A stretch of DNA of 64,000 nt. Source: Aplidium turbinatum. Its lineage: Eukaryota; Chordata; Ascidiacea; Aplousobranchia; Polyclinidae. The position numbers and the translations under genes were made by a program. The notes under the pieces are model-generated. The model was not told the origin of the DNA. It was given only the letters and a program-made list of their open reading frames with translations, and searched no databases. Positions 35,872-48,045 of the stretch are shown here, piece after piece (position 1 is the first letter of the stretch; every line of letters begins with the position of its first letter). The stretch is from positions 19,759,235 to 19,823,234 of the forward strand of contig OU964923.1 in the NCBI GenBank assembly GCA_918807975.1, read 5' to 3'.

Positions 35872-37134
35872 GTGAGTAATGATGTTTTTTGCATTTATCT
35901 TCGATTAGGTTTAGGTTTTACACCAAAAAAAAAAAACAACCTTAGCAATCTAGTTGCACCGCTGGTAATGTCCTATGATATGTCTGGAAAAGCTTGGAAA
36001 CAAGAATCACAATGTACAATTGTAATTAACTAACCGCAGCAGTCAGTGAGTAAATGCCATTCATCGTTTCTTTGATCCATTTATAGTATTCCAGGAAATT
36101 TTCTTCAGTCCGTTTCTCAAATTTGTTTTTGTAAATTATTTTTAGCCGAACGTTTCAGACAAGTAGGATGTATAGATAGTCTGGAAGGTCTTCCATATAT
36201 CCATAAATCCTAATTTACGCTTATGGTCTGATTCTAGGCTGACGTATTTGAACAGGCTCTGTTGTTGTATGCCAGTCAGTGGAGTTGTGTTATCGCTGAT
36301 TCAGCAACAGCAACACCACAACCACTGACCAAGCGCTGATCCAACACAAGGAGGGCGATAACAACACTTATCTGACAATGTGAAAAGTTCAGGTGGCAAT
36401 TATTTGGTGTTTTGCTTCGTGTCAGCGAAATTTTATCGTCCAGCTATAAAATTTACTCACCATTGTGACTGGAAGACAACTAGGCCTACAAGTTATATTG
36501 AGATGAGCAATGAGCATCATAAATGCACATGTTGTTGAAATGACAACTTCAAAAGTTCAACTTGTCATCAGCTAGTCTTGCAATTCAACTAAATAGAGAT
36601 TTATTAGGCATAATTAAAAAGGGGGAAATAAATTAACCCACGAGCTAAATATAAAGTTCTCTTTCTTACATTTTGCATCGGCGCTTCAAAATACAACATA
36701 CAGGATACAGCGTTCCGTTTATTGTAGCACATAAACTCGAAGTGAAAAATCCAGCAAAAAAAGAGCTTGTTTTGCCCTTATTTGATTATTTTTGGTCTTA
36801 TCGGCAAATAGGCTATTGAAAACTTGGGTGGAGAAGTTATATATTATGCAATGTGTAATTATTTTTATTTTATTTTTATGTTATACTGTAATGTCAAATT
36901 TCTTGTTGTTGCTGAGTTATGTCTGTAGATACTGAAAAGGCTTATTGCACAGTTCATAAGCTTTTTTGATAAAAGCTTTCTACTGGTTCCTGGCATCATA
37001 CATAAGCAACAAATCAGCATAATGAGTAATGATTTATTTCAACCAAATAACGTATTTCGGTCTGAAGTACGTTTTAACTTTTGCGTTTTGTCGCTTCTAC
37101 TTTTTTCTAGACCTTTACTTTGTTGACTTGTATT
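35872..37134. other. Gene-free spacer
   Basis: No exon or paired element ends are supported. A loose inverted repeat around 36260-36345 (CTGTTGTTGTATGCCAGTCA region) is weak. Confidence 0.35.
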
Positions 37135-37873
37135 CAGTGCTGTATTCGAGGGTATACGGCGGTATACGCAGTATACTCTCTGCTTTTTCGAGCAACTATA
37201 GTATACCCTCTGGTTTTTAAAAGAGAGTGCCTATGCTATCCTTGCTGATTCTTGACAACTAGGCCTACTAACTAACTACTTAACCCTTTGAGAACCAATG
37301 GTACAAGGGTGTACCATGAACTTAATTTCGTTCTGCGAGTTTTATGCTTGAATGTTTTTCTTTGAACTGCCCCTGATCATTTATTGAATGTTTACTCTAG
37401 TAAAAACTTGCCAAATGTTTTTAGAGGATAAAGATGTAGATTCATCTCGGCAGACTGTTTGGAATGTAGCCTATTCATAGAAAAATAAACAATTTTGTAC
37501 CTCTCGTTCAATTTTGATCTTGATAATTCATGTTATGGTAGAATAAAGATGCAAGTGCAATTAGTGGCGGATTCAGAACGTAATTTATGGGTGGGCCTAG
37601 GAAATATCTTGGTGGGCCTTTTATGGGCTGTTAAAGTGGCATCATGCTGTGAAATAGTGATGCCACAGACAACTCAGTGCCACAGTGTTAAACATTAATA
37701 TGTTTCTTTTTTCATGAATCTGATTTTGGGTGGGCCCACTGTCAATCTGGATGGGCATGTACCAATCAAGCCCACCCGGTAGATCCGCCCCTGAGTGCAA
37801 GTTGTGTAGCCTAGTATTTATCATTATGGCAAATCTGACAGTATACCCTGTGCTTTTTTTACGAATGGCACTG
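37135..37873. mobile_element. hAT element, split by a smaller hAT MITE
   Basis: It begins CAGTGCTGTATTCG and ends CGAATGGCACTG. Identical CTTGTATT duplications lie at 37127-37134 and 37874-37881. Subterminal GTATAC words lie in both ends. A second element occupies 37562-37793. It is non-coding. Confidence 0.88.
37562..37793. mobile_element. 232-bp hAT MITE nested in another hAT
   Basis: The ends TAGTGGCGGATTC and GATCCGCCCCTG are inverted. The flanks AGTGCAAT (37554-37561) and AGTGCAAG (37794-37801) agree at 7 of 8 bases. GTGGGCC words at the left are mirrored by GGGCCCAC and GCCCACC at the right. Confidence 0.88.
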
Positions 37874-38569
37874 CTTGTATTGTTTTCGCTGTGATGGTCA
37901 GAAATAAAAACAACTTCTTCGATGTTTAAAATTATTGATCGGTTGCAATCCAGAAATATGTTGCTCCTGGGATTCTTAACCATTTGATAGATCTGTAACT
38001 TTTAGTCAATCACTCTTATCTACAGTAACTTAACACTAAGCTTTGATCTTGTAAATTGTTAGGATAATTTGTGAATTACTGTAGTTGCATTACTCAGAAC
38101 GAATTAATCAAAACTTCTGTTGATCTGGTTGATCTATAGCTGTTAATCCTAGTTACCAAACCAGTCTTTGTTTACGTCGGTTCAACGTGTGCAGATATCA
38201 GAATTAACAAAAGGAAAAATTGCTTACTAGGATAGGTTTTTGTTGAGCTCACCCCACCAAGAGTATGTCTTGGGACATAACAGCCATTTTCTATGTGGTG
38301 TAATAATTTATAAAAGAGGCAACAGCCAGAAGTAAAAACACACTCGCGTCAAACCGTTTAACAAAGAGATGTATGGTTGGCTTTTCAAGCAACAAACTTG
38401 TTTTTCCGACCACCCACTGTCACTTTACAGTCACTAAGTTTGGAAAATAAGAGGAACAGAAAAAGTTTAATTAATAATTGTTTTAGCTATAAATGTTTTC
38501 ACTGAACTCCATAGTCAATTGAACCAAGCAACTTTTCGTCTTTATGTGTAAACTGTCTTCTTTTTAGAC

Positions 38570-39039
38570 CAGTGGTTCCCACACTTTTTCAGCTTGTGGC
38601 ACACTAAAATAATTTTAAAACGCTCGCGCACACTTACGTAAATTTTGAAGCTATTTTCTGAAAAATAGAATGAAAACCGACTTCCTGACATTTTTTCATC
38701 TTAAACACTTTATTTCAATAAATTTGTTGGAAAAAATTAACTTCTATGCGCACAATACAAATGGCTATTATCTTGTAAAAAACTCTGTGATTTTCATAGT
38801 TCCCGTTATAAGCGATTAATTTGCACGGGGCTTAGATAGCCCGTGACGTACTTTCCGCGTACGAAAACAGCACGTAGGCCTACTAAGATAGGGTTAAGTC
38901 GCATATGCATGTCTGCATGCCTTATTTTAAATATTTATAGGCTACAGTTCTTTTCCAAAATTCCTAAAAGATTCGCGGCCCACTCGAGAATCTGTGGCGG
39001 CACACTAGTGTGCCGCGGCACACAGTTTGGGAATCACTG
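38570..39039. mobile_element. hAT MITE of 470 bp
   Basis: The ends CAGTGGTTCCCACACTTT and AGTTTGGGAATCACTG are inverted. TTTTAGAC (38562-38569) and CTTTAGAC (39040-39047) differ at one base. Subterminal GTGGCACAC/GTGTGCCGC words also pair. It is non-coding. Confidence 0.9.
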
Positions 39040-39179
39040 CTTTAGACAGTCAATGTATTTTTTTCAACTGAAATCAAAATGAAGCCCTTGCGAAATTGCG
39101 TTATATTTAAAAAAAAAGTATCAAAGGTAGCCTAATGGAGTAAACTTTAAGTGCATTGTAGACTTTTTTTTATCTTGTC

Positions 39180-39374
39180 CAGGCTTTAGCTCGGTGGTTG
39201 AAGATTTAGATTAAACGGACGGGAAGGTAAGGAAGCCAATCTTCGGGTCCACCTTCAGGCATGCCTTTAAGTATCTTGCCAAAGACACAGCCGCATGCTC
39301 TTGAGCGGTGTCGAACCAGTACTTTTTCGAGTGCTGTAGCCTACAAAGACTCTCACCACTTGGCTATACCGTCG
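39180..39374 (-). mobile_element. SINE family C, longer copy
   Basis: Minus strand: head CGACGGTATAGCCAAGTGG, B box GGTTCGACACC, then AGAGCATGCGGCTGTGTCT and GCAAGATACTTAAAGGCATG, as in the 19791-19896 copy. The body continues to about 39180. The tail is not clear. Confidence 0.65.
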
Positions 39375-40684
39375 AAACTCTATTGTAGACTTTGATAGTA
39401 AGTCAGAGCATTGTGCAATGACTTTTCAAACGGAAATGAATTGAGAACAGAGGGAGTTTTTTGCAAATGACAGCACTCCACTTTGTGCCAATACACCGGA
39501 TGAATTTGTTTTTTCACTTTGTTACAAAGATGAGTTCGTTCGTTACTTGATTGATAATGTTGTGTTTACTAATTTAATTCTTACAATCCAGAAAAATCAA
39601 TTTAAGCTTAATTCTTCTCTCTTATTTTAACTGTTTTATCACTCCCCTTGTTCTGGTATCACGTTCACGCCAATAAACCAATCATGACAGCATTGTGCCC
39701 GTTTTAATGAGTGCATTACTCACTTTGGTTTCGCCATGATCAAAATATTGTTATTTTTCGCATTTTTTGTTTTTTTCTACAGATGTGCTGGATATTTTGT
39801 TCCTGGTGAAAGCGCTTGCTCCGAAAACACTTGGATTTGGCCTGCTTGTTTTTGTCGCTGCGTGATTTGAATAACGTTGTTCAACTTAATTACTTTGTTG
39901 TAAATCATTTGTTGATGATTACAGATGCTTGTTGTAATGTAAGCTTGACGGTTCAAGAAAAGTTCGTGCAAAATTTAATCTATGATTATAGCCTGTATAT
40001 TTATAACTCCCGCTAGCTTATTTCTTTCCACCTGTTGTCTCGTCAAACAAACGGAAACGAATCAGTCACGGTAATCGGATTTTTGTTAGAATAATCTAAA
40101 AGAAATAGTTGTAGAATACTGTGATGCCAATCTGCAGGTATCGTGAAATTGTGGGTTGTCTTGTTTTTCTAGTAAATTCGTTTTCACTGGCGCGGTTGTT
40201 TTTTGATATCGCAATGTCAAACTTTGATGCTGGTTAAAATTTGGCCAAAACGATCACATAAAACATAAAAAAATGTAGCTGAAAGACTAAGAAAAAACAG
40301 ATACGTAGCAAAAACTGTCTTTATTATTTTGCTTTATCATCTTGCGATGTGAAAGCAATGTAATAAGAACAAGGTTTGTTGGCCGAAAAGAACATGGAAT
40401 TTGACAATTTACTTTTGTTTTTTTTGCCGGCAAAGCGACTCTTAGAAAATTAAAGAAAAAAGAGATGAGTCGTGAAGCCAGCAAGTCATTTAAATACAGT
40501 AACACGTGTTTTGAAAAACACAATCAGTTGAAATCTGAATGTGATCAGCAAAAGTCGAAAGTTTTGAAGATTAAATTTTACTGTCTCAAAGTGACCTCTT
40601 ACCGTTTGATTTTGAAGTTTTCTTGAGCTACTGTATATTTTTTGTGTCACCATTGTCTATTGATAGCGAAATTCATTAGCAAGA
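39375..40684. other. Gene-free spacer before the RING gene
   Basis: No complete exon is certain. A strong acceptor (TTTCTACAG) ends at 39779. After it, a 26-codon open stretch (VLDILFLVKALAPKTLGFGL and onward) is readable in one frame, but no donor or partner exon was found. Confidence 0.35.
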
Positions 40685-43600
40685 ATGGTTTCTGTACCTG
40701 ATTGTTTGGAAAGAATCTCAGCAGTTTTACAATTGCTTGGTCAGTTAGAAAACTCTGGACCGCCACCTGCAAATAAAGTTACAATCGCTAAATTACCACG
40801 AATGCCAGTAACTCAGAAAGATATTGGTAAGTGACTTTATTGTTCAGGTACTTTTGACAAAATTGACGGTGCATACAAGAAAATGCACGGTACCGTTTAG
40901 TTATCATAAGAGTCGCCTGTTCAGACATGGGCATCGAACAAAATATTGATCGAGGTTTTAATAAAACATAGTTTCCAAATGGTGATCAAAGTGAAGTCAT
41001 AGCCAAACGTCTTAGGCTGCCATATGCCAGTGAGCAAACTAGTAAATTTTTACATTGATTTAACGTATGCAGACAATAAATTAAATGCAAAAATAATGAA
41101 AAAGGCAATATATTGCAAGAGAACAACTGCACGCCCAGCGAGCTGGTGTTAAAGAATAGAACCGAAAAACACTATTGTTGGTTTCTTTCTAAACTTAACT
41201 GCTGCATTCTTGAACTGACCTACTTAAGATTTTAGTATGCCTGATATAAAGTTGTGCTAAAGAGAATTTAATATTCGAAATCGCGATACACAACAAGATA
41301 ACTTGGTACAATTTGGACTCGTCGTACATTTTTCTTGAATAAATCAATGTCTGCCGACGTAATTTTCTGACGTCAATAAAAGGAATTTAGTTGGTTGAAG
41401 TGATGAAAATAATGTCAACTACGAGTTGTCATCGCACTTTTCTAACAACTTGTTTCTTCAAATTGTTTTTAAGGTTTTTAAGGTGTTACAACCGTGCCAT
41501 ATTTTGAACTGATTGTTCTGCTTTGGTATCACGCCAGTTATAACGTCCGGGTTTTGTGCTTCTACCTTTTACTAGTCCTCTGCTATGCTGGAAGTTTGAC
41601 CTATGTTGGGCTTTCCCTGCTTTTCGTTGTGATGGTCAGAAATAAAAACAAACTGAACTAAATTTCGCTCATTGCTCATGCAATGCTGAACGAAAGGCCT
41701 TCTGTGTCATGCCAAAACTATAAGCCACAAATTATTTCAGCCCTCAATGTAAAAGAAAAAGGTGTTCACATCGAGTGTTGGGTATAAGGTTTTCATTATA
41801 CTAATTCTTCGGCACTATGGAGAGTAGGGTGGCCAGTTCCTTTCTCTCGGCCACCATTTTTGTGGCAATTTTACCCACCCAATTTATTACATCCTAGCTA
41901 GAGGTAAGCGGTGTTTTCAACACCCTGGTGTTTTCAACACCCTGGTGTTTTCAACACACCTGTTATGTGTTTTCAACACCCAGCTGAAGCCGGGAGTCGA
42001 ACCAGGTTTGCATAATCGAAAAGCCAACGCCTTATCCGTTGCGCCATCCACAGCCTTTTTATTGCTGTGTAGGCTATTAGAAATCAAACCACACACGTCT
42101 TTAACCAGCAAGGTATATCCTGCAGACGTAAGTACACAAGTAGGGCATACCTTCTGTTGAGCTATTTGTACATGGCTATTGCACTTTGCAACACCTTGGA
42201 CGTATCTCACATTTATGCAATAGCAATTGTAACGTAGGCTATCCAAACAGAGACAGTTAATGTGAACTAAAGCAGTATGTTGGTCATGACTGATTTGTGT
42301 AAAGTCAATTTTATTGCAAATGTCAGTTCAACACCAACCGACAGCAATAAGGTTGAGAAAATAATTTTAATCTCTTCGTAATAAAACTCGGTCTTTACTC
42401 TTATCACCGCAGAAAAGAGTGAAAAGCTGTTATTTGTTGGGAGTTTGACCTTATTTTTACCTCGGTCGATTCAAGGTCGATAAAAGTTCATCCTTCTGTG
42501 AAGATAAGCTAAAGCATGAATTCTCAGGGCTCAGATAGAAATTTTGCCGTTGGCTATAATTTACGAATTTATTCGCTGTGATTGTGATTAAGATTAAAGG
42601 ATTTGAATAAATTGTTATTTCTTTGTGATAACAATGTTTGGGTATGCTGAATCAACTTGTCGTTGGTAATGCGTGGGACATAGTGCAGACGTGTTCATTT
42701 TTTTTTTATATATTTTGACAGATAATTCTGAGTTGGCAAATTTCTTCTTGGCAAAAACATAGCACACTTTTTTCGGATTGGAATTTTAGCATCACAAAAC
42801 GCATTATTCCATTTTTTTTAAAAAACGACCGTCTTTTAGACGTAGCTGATAGTGAATGTCGCTTCTGAGTCGAAAAGCATGTTCGATACCCCGATTAAGG
42901 TTCAACTAAGGGTTAGAAATATTGTTTTAAATTTTGTTTAAGCCTCATGTAAGGTGTGTCATCGGATCTGACACGTCATTCTCAATGAACAAATAAGAAT
43001 CTTAGCACATGCTTACTATTTTATCCAGTCGTAGGCTACTGCTAATTTGCATTCATCGAATGGCGGCATTTGTACAACAATCCAATCTCTAGCATATTTT
43101 ATACAATCAATTTCGTTGTAATAATTGCATCTCTAGATTAATCAAATAGAACCTGCATTAAAGCGGTCAATGTTAATTGAATACATTAAAAGAAAATACA
43201 TTAAATATTGTTCATGCACGTCTTAAACCATCACGGTTTTGCCACCTTTTCCTTTTGTTGGTTTTGTGTATTATATTTCCACAGTATCGTTTCTTTTGCG
43301 TTCCAACAAAGAAAAAGAAATTGAATTGAAAAGCTGTTATTTTTTTATAGCCTATACAAAATGTGCTGATTTTTCAAATATGAAGACGTGTTTGAACTTT
43401 AGATTTTAAATCTGTACTGCATTTCAACAGTTTTAAAAAACGATTGCTACGTTCAGCAAAACGACTTGATTCTGCAAAAATACAACACACTTTGCATATT
43501 AATTTCAAAGCTTTCCTCACCAGCAAATTGGTTGTTTTCACATTGTTTTAACGTCTGCGACATCGGATCAATGTAAAAAAAGACTGATTTCTTCTCTAGA

Positions 43601-46600
43601 TTATCTCCAGAGCGAAACATGTTGTCTGGTTAATGGAAATAATGGATTTCACTATTTAGAGAAGAATTTTTAGCCAAAACAAACGGTTGATTTGTTGCAT
43701 AAGTGCTTGTTTCACTATTATCTTGTGTGTGGTTTTGTTCAAACAACCTGCTTATATACATACGTAGACTTCATTTTCTTGAGGTAGTAGTTTTAAGATC
43801 GAAATTACAACAAAACAATGTTGATTTATCGTCAGTTTGAGTTTCTTGAACTACTGGTGACCTCACCTCAAAGGGCGTGTTAGACGTGACTTACTGTATC
43901 CCAATTGATTGTGAAGTAACAATTAAATTCAAAAAAACCTTTGTTTCTGGTTTTGTCAACACACTATGATTAGCGCGTTACTTCTGGTCTTTCAATAGCT
44001 AATGCTGATTGTTGCACGTTATTTTTCGGCAGTGGCAAATCCAGCAAGTAACCTTAGGAGGGGTGAGACCTATTGATCTGAACTAGAAAATACAGCGTGA
44101 ATAAAGTTACTTTTCTGTGTTTTGGAGAGGTAGGAGCAATTGCTCCAAATCGTTTCTCATGGATCCGCCACTGTTCTTCGGTATGAGACGCAAATTAGAG
44201 CTAAAGTGTTATTTCAGCCAGCGAGCTAACCATCTTTTCTCTCAAAAAGTGCATATTTATGGCAAGTTGTAACCCTTATTTAAAACAGTAATGAAAACAG
44301 TGATTTGTTTTTCTGCCTAAACATCCAAGTGTCATTCCAGAATAAAATGTTTGTCATACCCCTCAGTATCATCATTTCGTGCTGACACAATATCATTTTA
44401 AACCATAACTTGCGTATCCCAAGAATAGTAATTAGAAGTTAAATGGGTTTGGGGTTAATTTCAATGTTTCCATCGAAATAATGATAACCCATACAAGATC
44501 TGCGCTAAGTGGCTTGATCAGAGTAAAGCTTCTCGGCTTGCAAAATTTGTCGGTTTTACATCATTTCAATGTTGCTTAGGATTTATGAAAAAGTCTTTTA
44601 GAAAAATGCGCTCAATCTTTTCAAGTGCGAATCAATAACGACCCGAAATCACATTCAGGTCTCAATCTTGTTTTTAACTGACGACCCTTCCGTGACTTTG
44701 CGTTCACATCAGATTGCTCTCAAACCTCAAACAAACAACTGTGTCATGTCATGTCAGTTTGTAAACTCAGTGACTAAGTGTTGATTTATTGCAATGATAT
44801 TAACTGTGGTTTGTTATACTGTCATTGGGGTTATGGTGAAGTTTAACTCCAGACGTTTTTCTTATAGAGTGTTAGTTACTTCTTTATGTAAAATTAAAAC
44901 TACGTCTTACCCTGTAGTGTTTCAGTTATATGTCTGGATGTGCGAAAAAAAATCTTTTTTTTTTATCAAACCTCTAGTTTTTTTTTTTGCATTTTAATCG
45001 CTCAATTAATTGAACAACTCGTGCAGAAGTCGATTCAAGTTGTTTTCTTGTATGTTTGGTAAGGACATAAACAACTTTGACACACACAATGTGTTGTAAG
45101 AACATGATTACCGTGTTAATGCATTCCAGACATCAGGCTGCCTTCAACAAAAACCTGATCAAACACTCTGTGACATGACTGTGAAAATGAAAATTTTAGC
45201 TGCTGTTAATCAAAACGTGTCACGTAGATGGACATCACGTCGACAAACGATTGAACATACAAATAGAATTTTACTGTTTTTGCTGGTTTACTCATCAACA
45301 CGTTGTAATTCATTGTTGTGTTGTAAACATCGCATCTATTTTTGTCTTTTATCTTACAAATGCCTGTCATTACTTTAGCCACTTGGTGAACATAATTAAA
45401 CGTTGTTTTAACGTAAGTAAAAAAATGCCAGTGGTTTGGGCCTGCCTTCTGCCGCTTGGCTATTGACCTTGGAATGTTATGATTTAATGGTGTATTTAAT
45501 AGAAACCTCAATCTCCTTAGCAGTTGATCTGCTTCAAACTAGTTAAGATTTTTGAAGCAGACTTTTCTCTTTTTGCTGTCATGATCTTTTCAAGAGATTT
45601 AATCGGCAAGAGCACGCTATGGTTATCATCTGACACCATAGCAACACTAACCGCGAAATCTATTTTCTGCTTTTCACGTCGTCTTGTACCTTTATGTTTT
45701 GGCCAGGTCAAACGGTCACTGGCAGCTTAACTCCGAAACCTTTTGCAAAGTCATGTACTATCTGCGGTTTTAGTTTTAATCACGAACTGATGTTTAGCAC
45801 GCCTATGCTGCTGTCAATAGGTCAATCCGTGTTTACGCAGCCGCATTATTTGCCTCAGTATTCATTGTAGAGATTAAGGTGTTTTTTTTTTCAAGAACTG
45901 TCCAGAATTTTACTTCATGCGAAATTGTTATAAACCACAAATAGAATACCATACCAAACATGATGCAGCTATTTTTGTTTTAAATAAATTCCTATTGAAA
46001 TAAAATCTTTGGTTTTCTGATCCCAATTCTGGCATTTATCAAGATACAAATTACATGCATTTTAAAGTTATTAAATCCCTGAGGACGTGCAGTCGTGCAT
46101 TGACAGGATCATGACAGGATATGGAAACGTTAGTAATGAAAAGTTCATTTGGTGTCAGGCTATACGCAGGGCCGTGGAGAGCGTAACTTGGACCCGGTGC
46201 CAATGACATCCTCGCGCTCCTAATCAGGACACTTCTTGAAAAAAATGCACTATACCCAAAGTATACTCACTGGTTATGTCGTTCCCGGGCCTCCATGATA
46301 ACTTCTGAACCCCTCTTGTCAACGCTACTGGCTATACATTACATATTACAATTGAAGAGTAACTCCAAAATGTAATGAATCAATCTCCAAGCTTTAAAGA
46401 TCTTTTTTTTGCAGATTTGGAACGCGTTTGTTCTGTTTGCATGGAAGCATTTGAGCTGAATGAATATGCAAAGAAACTTCCTTGCGGTCATTTCTTTCAC
46501 GCGCCTTGCATAGAACCTTGGCTGGAACGGGTAGGTATCCTGTTGAACCGATAGTGAAATAGTTTCAACTAATAGTATACTTTGATCACATTGACAACTT

Positions 46601-46975
46601 GTGAAAGACGAATTGCTATTAGCTACGTTCAGTCATGTTTAAACTTAATGTGCTTATTGAGATGATTCCCGTTGTAAGACTGGGAAAGTTTGTCCTACCA
46701 GGATTGAAAGCAAAAATACAGTATTTTAATTTGCAGGCTGAGTAATCATGAAAAATCTTCTTCACGTTTTTGTCGAGATTTGATGGTGATAGTTGAATGA
46801 AATATTTCAATATGTTTTGCAGCACAACACCTGTCCTATTTGCCGCAAAGTTGTCGAAGTTCCGCCTTGCAGATCCTCTACCCGAACTTTCAACAACCCC
46901 TTGGTGAATGCGATCCCAGCTTTGTATGCTGAGCGACAGAGTTCTTCATTGACGGGAAATCATAACGATCGATAA
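40685..46975 (+). CDS. RING-H2 E3 ubiquitin ligase, RNF126/RNF115/RNF181-like, three exons
   Basis: Exons are 40685-40826, 46415-46530 and 46823-46975. Donors are ATTG|GTAAGT and CGG|GTAGGT; acceptors are TTTTGCAG and TTTTGCAG; phases are 1 and 0. The 136-residue product has the linker GPPPANKVTIAKLPRMPVT (25-43), which matches the GPPPAxKxxIxxLPxxxVT signature just before the RING in RNF126 and RNF115. The C3H2C3 RING then follows with C53, C56, C71, H73, H76, C79, C90 and C93. The family transfers ubiquitin from an E2 to substrates in the cytosol. The N-terminal zinc finger of RNF126 is not in the readable gene, so either it is a short RNF181-like form or upstream exons were missed. An AATAAA at 47328 could end the transcript. 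The 5.6-kb first intron holds a SINE and two hAT MITEs. Confidence 0.85.
41805..42056 (-). mobile_element. SINE family B, minus-strand copy in the RING gene intron
   Basis: Minus strand: head GGCTGTGGATGGCGCAACGG, ATAAGGCGTTGG, B box GGTTCGACTCCCGGCTTCAG, then GTGTTGAAAACACC and AAATTGGGTGGG, ending near TAGTGCCGAAG. It matches the split copy at 20739-21462. At 41914-41981 the word GTGTTTTCAACACCCTG is expanded into an irregular tandem array of about four units. Confidence 0.85.
42057..44029 (+). other. RING gene intron 1, central part
   Basis: No nested gene is supported. Positions 43213-43335 are about three-quarters identical to 50555-50670 (shared AAACCATYACGGTTTT, CCACCTTTT and TATTTCCACARTAT), so an unnamed dispersed repeat lies here. 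Confidence 0.5.
44030..44173. mobile_element. 144-bp hAT MITE in the RING gene intron
   Basis: The ends CAGTGGCAAATCCAG and TGGATCCGCCACTG are inverted. The flanks TTTTTCGG (44022-44029) and TTCTTCGG (44174-44181) agree at 7 of 8 bases. It is non-coding. Confidence 0.85.
44174..46166 (+). other. RING gene intron 1, distal part
   Basis: No supported feature. Several open frames of about 70 to 100 codons on both strands (45175-45730) lack recognisable motifs and overlap one another. Confidence 0.4.
46167..46330. mobile_element. 164-bp hAT MITE in the RING gene intron
   Basis: It starts CAGGGCCGTGGAGAGCG and ends TTGTCAACGCTACTG. The flanks GCTATACG (46159-46166) and GCTATACA (46331-46338) agree at 7 of 8 bases. 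The internal order (GACCCGGTGCCAATGA, CACTATA, CCCGGGCC) matches the larger element at 52415-53522 and the remnant at 23660. It ends 84 bases before the second coding exon. Confidence 0.8.
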
Positions 46976-48045
46976 ATCTATCCTTTGAACAGTTCACTTT
47001 TGAGTTTTAGACATCACAAAGACAACGACTTCCATCACGTTGTGGGAAGCAGCGCCATTTAGCGGATAGATTTATGTGGACACGTTTTCAAGAGAGGGCA
47101 GTCCAAGCAAGGAGCAACGCAATGTATTTTATAAACAATAACTAACATGGCGGTTTGCAGAGAATGAGAGGGTGGATGTTATGAACTATTGAATATTATG
47201 CAACTTTCATTCGCATAAAAGACTCAAGTGTAATATCGAACTACAGTAACAACATTCGCGGAGAACATTCTCCATTATTGGCAAACCTTTGTATCCTATT
47301 TGTATTTATATGAGTATTCTTCTTAAAAATAAAGTTGTCAGAGCATTTTCAATAGACTTGAGGGCTCACTCCTGTAATATTCTGTGCGAGAAAGCGCATA
47401 AGTTGGCTTGTTTGTTTTGTAAACTTTGATAGTTTGTATATGTTAGCAATACGTAGCTTCGTTTAATTTCTATCCGTAGCTTGCCATCAGCAAGCAAGGC
47501 ATTACTCCTGAAGACAAACTCGTATGGGAATTAAAAGAAGTTGTGTTTTCCTGTGTGATAGGAATTTTATTGTATATGTAGGCCTAATTAATATTTTCAT
47601 GTATTTTGCTTTCATAATTAAAATTACGTATGTATGTCCGCTGATCATATGAGATGTTCAGACTCAATTTAAATTGTGATGCAGCTAAAATCAAAGATCG
47701 GAGCTGAGAATATTTGAATAGAGTTTTACGAGCATTTTGCTTTGAATCTGCGAAACACAACTTATTTTGACATGAAATCCGTGAGTGCCGATGTCTATTA
47801 AAAAACAACAAGTTTTCATTACCAGTGGTAAGTTAGGTACATTTCATGATTTATTTTGCAATGAAATTGAATTCTTTGAATACGACCGTGCAACCTCACT
47901 CCAACATACAGGAAGTGCATGTGAAAAATTTTACAAAAGGAGTCAGTGATGTTGTACCCGAATTAACAAACCGCATTGCTTTTGGGGTTTGGCTGTTTAA
48001 CCCTTAATCTCAAGTACAGTAAACTCATCATGAGTTCCCGCCGTT
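46976..48045. other. Convergent intergenic region
   Basis: It lies between the stop of the RING gene (plus) and the stop of the unrecognised gene (minus), so it should hold both 3' untranslated regions. AATAAA at 47328-47333 suits the RING gene. No further gene was seen. Confidence 0.5.

Noticed and set aside
37284-37320. A piggyBac-like start at TTAACCCTTTGAGAACC
   Set aside because: No inverted partner ending in a CAAAGGG-TTAA form was found nearby, and it lies inside a defined hAT element.
42000-42056. A functional minus-strand tRNA gene
   Set aside because: The tRNA-like head is followed by the family-B SINE body and is shared with the copy at 20739.
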